Part shown: in pieces, positions 6,223 through 9,140 of the stretch
Layout: each line of letters opens with the position of its first letter
Position numbering within the stretch: position 1 is the stretch's first letter
Assembly: GCA_021323495.1 (NCBI GenBank)
Contig: JAJQJO010000133.1
Location: forward strand, 1 to 9,140
Direction of reading: 5' to 3'
DNA length: 9,140 nucleotides
From: Cellvibrio sp.
GTDB taxonomy: Bacteria; Pseudomonadota; Gammaproteobacteria; Pseudomonadales; Cellvibrionaceae
Notes under the pieces: model-generated
The model's database searches: none
Told to the model about the DNA's origin: nothing
What the model saw: only the letters and a program-made list of their open reading frames with translations
Made by a program: the position numbers and the translations under genes

Positions 6223-6570
6223 ATGGCCGATTTTGATTTGATCCCGGTGGAAGTGGCCTACGCGTTGCCACACAAACAAAAAATCGTCGCATTATTGGTG
6301 GAGCCGGGTACCACGGCCCTGGCGGCGGTACAGCGCTCCAAAATTACCGAACATTTTCCCGGTCTGGATCTAGCGACATCCAGGATGGGTATCTTTGGCC
6401 AATCGCTCGGCACCAAAGGGTTGGACAGTGCCGACAAACATATCCTGCACGCGGGTGACCGGGTGGAGATTTATCGCCCGCTCGCTTCCGATCCAAAAGA
6501 TGCACGCCGCAAACGCGCTGAAAAAGCGGAGAGCGGAAAAACCGAAACCGACAGCTCTGCTATTGATTAA
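6223..6570 (+). CDS. rnfH: RnfH/RatB family protein (UPF0125)
   Basis: A 115-residue cytoplasmic protein of the UPF0125 family, predicted to have a beta-grasp (ubiquitin-like) fold. It corresponds to E. coli RatB (YfjF), which is encoded next to ratA but was not shown to be its antitoxin. Its biochemical role is unknown; the RnfH name comes from an Rnf gene cluster in other bacteria. Marks are IPVEVAYALPHKQKIV (7-22), VEPGTTALAAVQRS, GIFGQSLGTKGLD and the highly conserved LHAGDRVEIYRPLASDPKDARRKRA, ending in a charged, probably disordered tail. A GGAAAAAGAG stretch precedes the ATG. It follows ratA by 30 nt and most likely shares its transcript. Confidence 0.93.
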   Translation: MADFDLIPVEVAYALPHKQKIVALLVEPGTTALAAVQRSKITEHFPGLDLATSRMGIFGQSLGTKGLDSADKHILHAGDRVEIYRPLASDPKDARRKRAEKAESGKTETDSSAID

Positions 6571-6599
6571 TTCCCGCCTAAAATTCCTTCGTTAACGAT

Positions 6600-6630
6600 T
6601 ACCGGGCCGCCGTTCATGGTGAGCCCGGTA
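6600..6630 (+). other. Hairpin downstream of rnfH, possible terminator without U-tract
   Basis: TACCGGGC (6600-6607) pairs perfectly with GCCCGGTA (6623-6630), and the interior can add further pairs (CC at 6610-6611 with GG at 6618-6619). It lies 29 nt after the rnfH stop. Neither side has a T-run, so intrinsic termination is doubtful; it may be an mRNA 3'-end stabiliser or a Rho-associated structure. Confidence 0.4.
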
Positions 6631-6644
6631 GTTGGCCTGCTACG

Positions 6645-6656
6645 GCAAAATTTTGC
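6645..6656. repeat. Perfect 12-bp palindrome upstream of the sensor gene
   Basis: GCAAAATTTTGC is a perfect palindrome 74 bp before the sensor ATG, in the 159-bp gap after rnfH. It could be a regulator site. A second palindrome, TCGTTAACGA, lies at 6589-6598. Beyond these, the hairpin at 6600-6630 and a lone -10-like TATAAC (6704-6709), nothing else is seen in the gap. Confidence 0.35.
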
Positions 6657-6729
6657 ACTACACTGGGGTAATACTCCGCCGCGTTTCCGTGGCCGGCAGT
6701 AGCTATAACAACAAGCCCCGAGAGCCTTC

Positions 6730-9140
6730 ATGTCGCTGAACTACAAACGCCTCTATCGCTGGCTTCCCTGGCTTTCTGCCGTGGGGTTGGCGGTCGTATT
6801 CAGCCTGTTTATGCTGGCTGATTTGCAGGCCCATCACCAGGTATGGGGCGATCGCCTGGTGTGGAATACCAAAACCCAAAAATATTATATGGATGCCTCG
6901 GGTCGCGACCAGACTCAACAGGCGAAGCTGTTGGCGCAACGGGTGGGCCGCGATCCGCTGATCGCCGAAAAATTGCGCGCCGCCCACCGGATATTCAGTG
7001 CGGAAGACAGCGTCGGTAGTACCGAGCGCTTGCGTGAACTGCGGCAGGAAACCCAAACCTTATTGCAGGATTCCTGGGGCGCTATGGAAAAACAGGGCGT
7101 GCGCCAATTGAGTGTGTTTTTTGCGCCCGGAGCGGTTAATTTTTTACGCATGCATCTCCCCGAGCGCTACGGCGATAGCTTAAGCGGCTTGCGGCCATTG
7201 ATAACCGAAGCCTTCACGTCCGGAGCTCTTACCTGGGGGGTGGATGTCGCCCGCCAGGGCAGCGGTTATCGCGCTATCGAGCCGATTACTGCCAACGCTG
7301 ACCACACTGGAGCCGTGGTTGCGGTGCTGGAGGTGGGCATGTCATCCCTGCCGCAGCAACAGAATCCGCAGGATCCAACGATGCAGATGGCCGTGTTTTT
7401 GCGCAAGGCAGCAGTCGACCACGTGCTCTGGGAGCAGACCCGCCAGGAGCTCAACCAGAAGAATCCCGCCACTGTTGATGACTGGCGGCTTGAAGAATCC
7501 ACAGGCCCGCAGCTGCATGACTGGTGGCGCAAAGGTATGGTGCCGATCAACCGGCAGGGGCAATTGCTGCACAGTGGCGGCAGTACTTATATCGCCTCCT
7601 GGTGGCCGATGCACAGTTCCGGTTTTACACCGGAGCAATCGGGGTTGGCCATGCTGGTGTGGAACGACATCACCCCCGCTTACCAGGCCTATTTGTCGAT
7701 TCGCGAGCGGGTGATTGCCAAATGGATAATGGCATTGGTATGTGCGCTGCTGTTGCTGATGATCTTTATCCGCCTGAATCGACGGTATTTACGCAGCCTG
7801 GTGCAACAACACAGCGAGCAAATGCGTGAGGAGCACTTGTTGAGCGAGCAGGCGCGCCAGCGGTTGGCACTGGCGCTGCGCTCAAGTGATTCGGGTTTTT
7901 GGGAGTGGGATATAGAGCATGACAAAGCCAGCTTTTCGCCCGAGTGGCGCCAGTGGTGCGGCATTGGGCCCGAGTCACCCAGTTCGCTCGATTTGGATGA
8001 GTGGATGAGCCGCGTCCATCCGGCCGACAAGCGCACCAGTTACAGCGACATCATTCGCCATATCAAAGGCGAAACACCTATGTATGAGAATGAATACCGG
8101 ATCAAAATCCATGACGGCAGCTACAAGTGGATACTCACCCGCGGCAAAGTAGTGGAGTGGAATAGCCAGGGTAAGGCGGCCTTGATGGTGGGGGTCTATA
8201 CCGATATCACCGAACGCAAAAATACCGAGCTGATCAGTATCCGCCAACAGGCAGCGCTCCATTCGCTCAATGAGATAGCCTCTCTCTCGGCCGTAGATCC
8301 GGATGAACAATTGCGCCGGGCGCTCAGTTTGGGCGCGCGTTACCTGGGTTTGAGCGGCGGTGTTATCAGCCAGATCAAGGGCGATGAATACCGGGTCCAC
8401 GTGCAATTTTCCTCCCACAGCCAGCGCGATACCCCGCTGGTCAGTTCACTCGCCAAAACCTATTGCAGCCTTACCGTTAACCGGCGCGATGTCGTGGCGG
8501 AAGATGACATTCCCACCAGCGACTATCGCCAGCATCCGGCGTACCTGCTTACCCAGGTTGAGTCCTACATAGGGGCACCCTTGTGGATTGACGGGGAAAT
8601 TTGCGGCACTCTCAGTTTTAGCTCGCGCAAAACCCGTCACCATGAATACGACACTCTTGACCAGGATTTTGTACGCCTGCTCGCGCGCTGGATTAGTTCG
8701 GTAGTGGAACGTTGGCAGCAAGATGCCGAGAAGAAGGTGATTTTGCAGCGCTTCCAAAAACTCAGCGAGCGTTTGCCGGGTTTTCTCTACCAGTTCCAAC
8801 TGCGCCCCGATGGTAGTTCGTTCTTTCCCTATGCCAGTCCCGGAATCAAAAATATCTACCATGCCAGTCCGGAAGATGTAGCGCGGTCAGCCAACAAAGT
8901 CTTTGCGGTAATCCACCCGGATGATGCCGGCTGGGTAGGCGAAAGCGTGTCCTACTCGGCAGCACATCTCACCCCGTGGGTGGCAACCGTGCGCGTGAAC
9001 AATCCCCTGCGCGGCATGATGTGGACCCACATAGAGTCGATCCCGGAAAAACTGGAGGATGGCAGTGTGCTCTGGCATGGCTATGTCTCGGATATCACCC
9101 CGCTCAAACAAACCGAGTTGCAGTTAAAAGAAACCAACTC
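6730..9140 (+). CDS. Membrane sensor protein, dCache-like/PAS/GAF/PAS (3' end outside window)
   Basis: An open frame of at least 803 codons running off the right edge. Residues about 11-29 form a first membrane helix. Residues about 45-315 form a periplasmic region resembling the dCache_3 type, marked by FFAPGAVNFLRMHLPERYGD near 130-148 and GLRPLITEAF. A second membrane helix spans about 328-350, followed by a short coiled segment without an evident HAMP domain. A PAS domain covers about 378-497, starting LALALRSSDSGFWEWD and ending in YTDITERK. A GAF domain covers about 510-661 (YIGAPLWIDGEICGTLSFSS). A second PAS covers about 670-790 (LPGFLYQFQLRPDGSSFFPY to GYVSDITPLKQ). The layout is typical of sensors ending in GGDEF/EAL or histidine kinase domains, but the output domain is not visible. 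The ATG has GAGAG 5 nt upstream. Ligands are unknown. Its link to the ratA operon is uncertain. Confidence 0.88.
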   Translation, partial: MSLNYKRLYRWLPWLSAVGLAVVFSLFMLADLQAHHQVWGDRLVWNTKTQKYYMDASGRDQTQQAKLLAQRVGRDPLIAEKLRAAHRIFSAEDSVGSTERLRELRQETQTLLQDSWGAMEKQGVRQLSVFFAPGAVNFLRMHLPERYGDSLSGLRPLITEAFTSGALTWGVDVARQGSGYRAIEPITANADHTGAVVAVLEVGMSSLPQQQNPQDPTMQMAVFLRKAAVDHVLWEQTRQELNQKNPATVDDWRLEESTGPQLHDWWRKGMVPINRQGQLLHSGGSTYIASWWPMHSSGFTPEQSGLAMLVWNDITPAYQAYLSIRERVIAKWIMALVCALLLLMIFIRLNRRYLRSLVQQHSEQMREEHLLSEQARQRLALALRSSDSGFWEWDIEHDKASFSPEWRQWCGIGPESPSSLDLDEWMSRVHPADKRTSYSDIIRHIKGETPMYENEYRIKIHDGSYKWILTRGKVVEWNSQGKAALMVGVYTDITERKNTELISIRQQAALHSLNEIASLSAVDPDEQLRRALSLGARYLGLSGGVISQIKGDEYRVHVQFSSHSQRDTPLVSSLAKTYCSLTVNRRDVVAEDDIPTSDYRQHPAYLLTQVESYIGAPLWIDGEICGTLSFSSRKTRHHEYDTLDQDFVRLLARWISSVVERWQQDAEKKVILQRFQKLSERLPGFLYQFQLRPDGSSFFPYASPGIKNIYHASPEDVARSANKVFAVIHPDDAGWVGESVSYSAAHLTPWVATVRVNNPLRGMMWTHIESIPEKLEDGSVLWHGYVSDITPLKQTELQLKETN

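Noticed and set aside
7244..7714. 156-codon plus-strand open frame
   Set aside because: It is an out-of-frame reading of the sensor gene, rich in Arg, Cys, Ser and Trp, as expected of a shadow.
1..9140. CRISPR arrays, tRNA or rRNA genes, insertion sequences, tmRNA gene
   Set aside because: No spaced direct repeats, cloverleaf-like or rRNA-like stretches, or transposase motifs were seen; the tmRNA gene that works with smpB is not in the window.

Overview
The window looks like a chromosomal segment of a gammaproteobacterium. The Pgk, SmpB, RatA, RnfH and transketolase sequences are all of gammaproteobacterial type. The mix of genes and the roughly 50% GC feel suggest Cellvibrio or a close relative (Cellvibrionaceae), but that is inference and not proven here. 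No rRNA, tRNA, CRISPR array, transposase or phage gene was seen.

Left part (1-3668): the C-terminal 60% of transketolase (tkt) ends in a strong intrinsic terminator. It is followed by a two-gene cassette (1306-2305) encoding a winged-helix protein fused to a minimal nucleotidyltransferase (MNT) domain and, overlapping it by 14 nt, a small helical HEPN-like protein. Next comes phosphoglycerate kinase (pgk) with its own promoter and ribosome binding site. tkt and pgk are housekeeping genes of the pentose phosphate pathway and glycolysis. The cassette between them resembles HEPN/MNT toxin-antitoxin or RNA-modification pairs, and a cluster of nested inverted repeats precedes it. It is the most interesting part of the window. 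A 21-bp perfect hairpin separates pgk from the convergent smpB.

Middle part (3666-6570): smpB (trans-translation) is on the minus strand. Divergent from it is an apparent operon of a sodium-dependent neurotransmitter-family transporter, ratA (START/COQ10-like) and rnfH (UPF0125, ubiquitin-like fold). smpB next to ratA-rnfH is a classic gammaproteobacterial neighbourhood; the transporter lies between them.

Right part (6571-9140): a 159-bp intergenic region with several palindromes leads into a large membrane-anchored sensor (at least 803 codons, dCache-like, PAS, GAF, PAS) whose output domain lies beyond the window.

The coding regions account for nearly all the sequence. No stretch over 300 bases lacks a gene.
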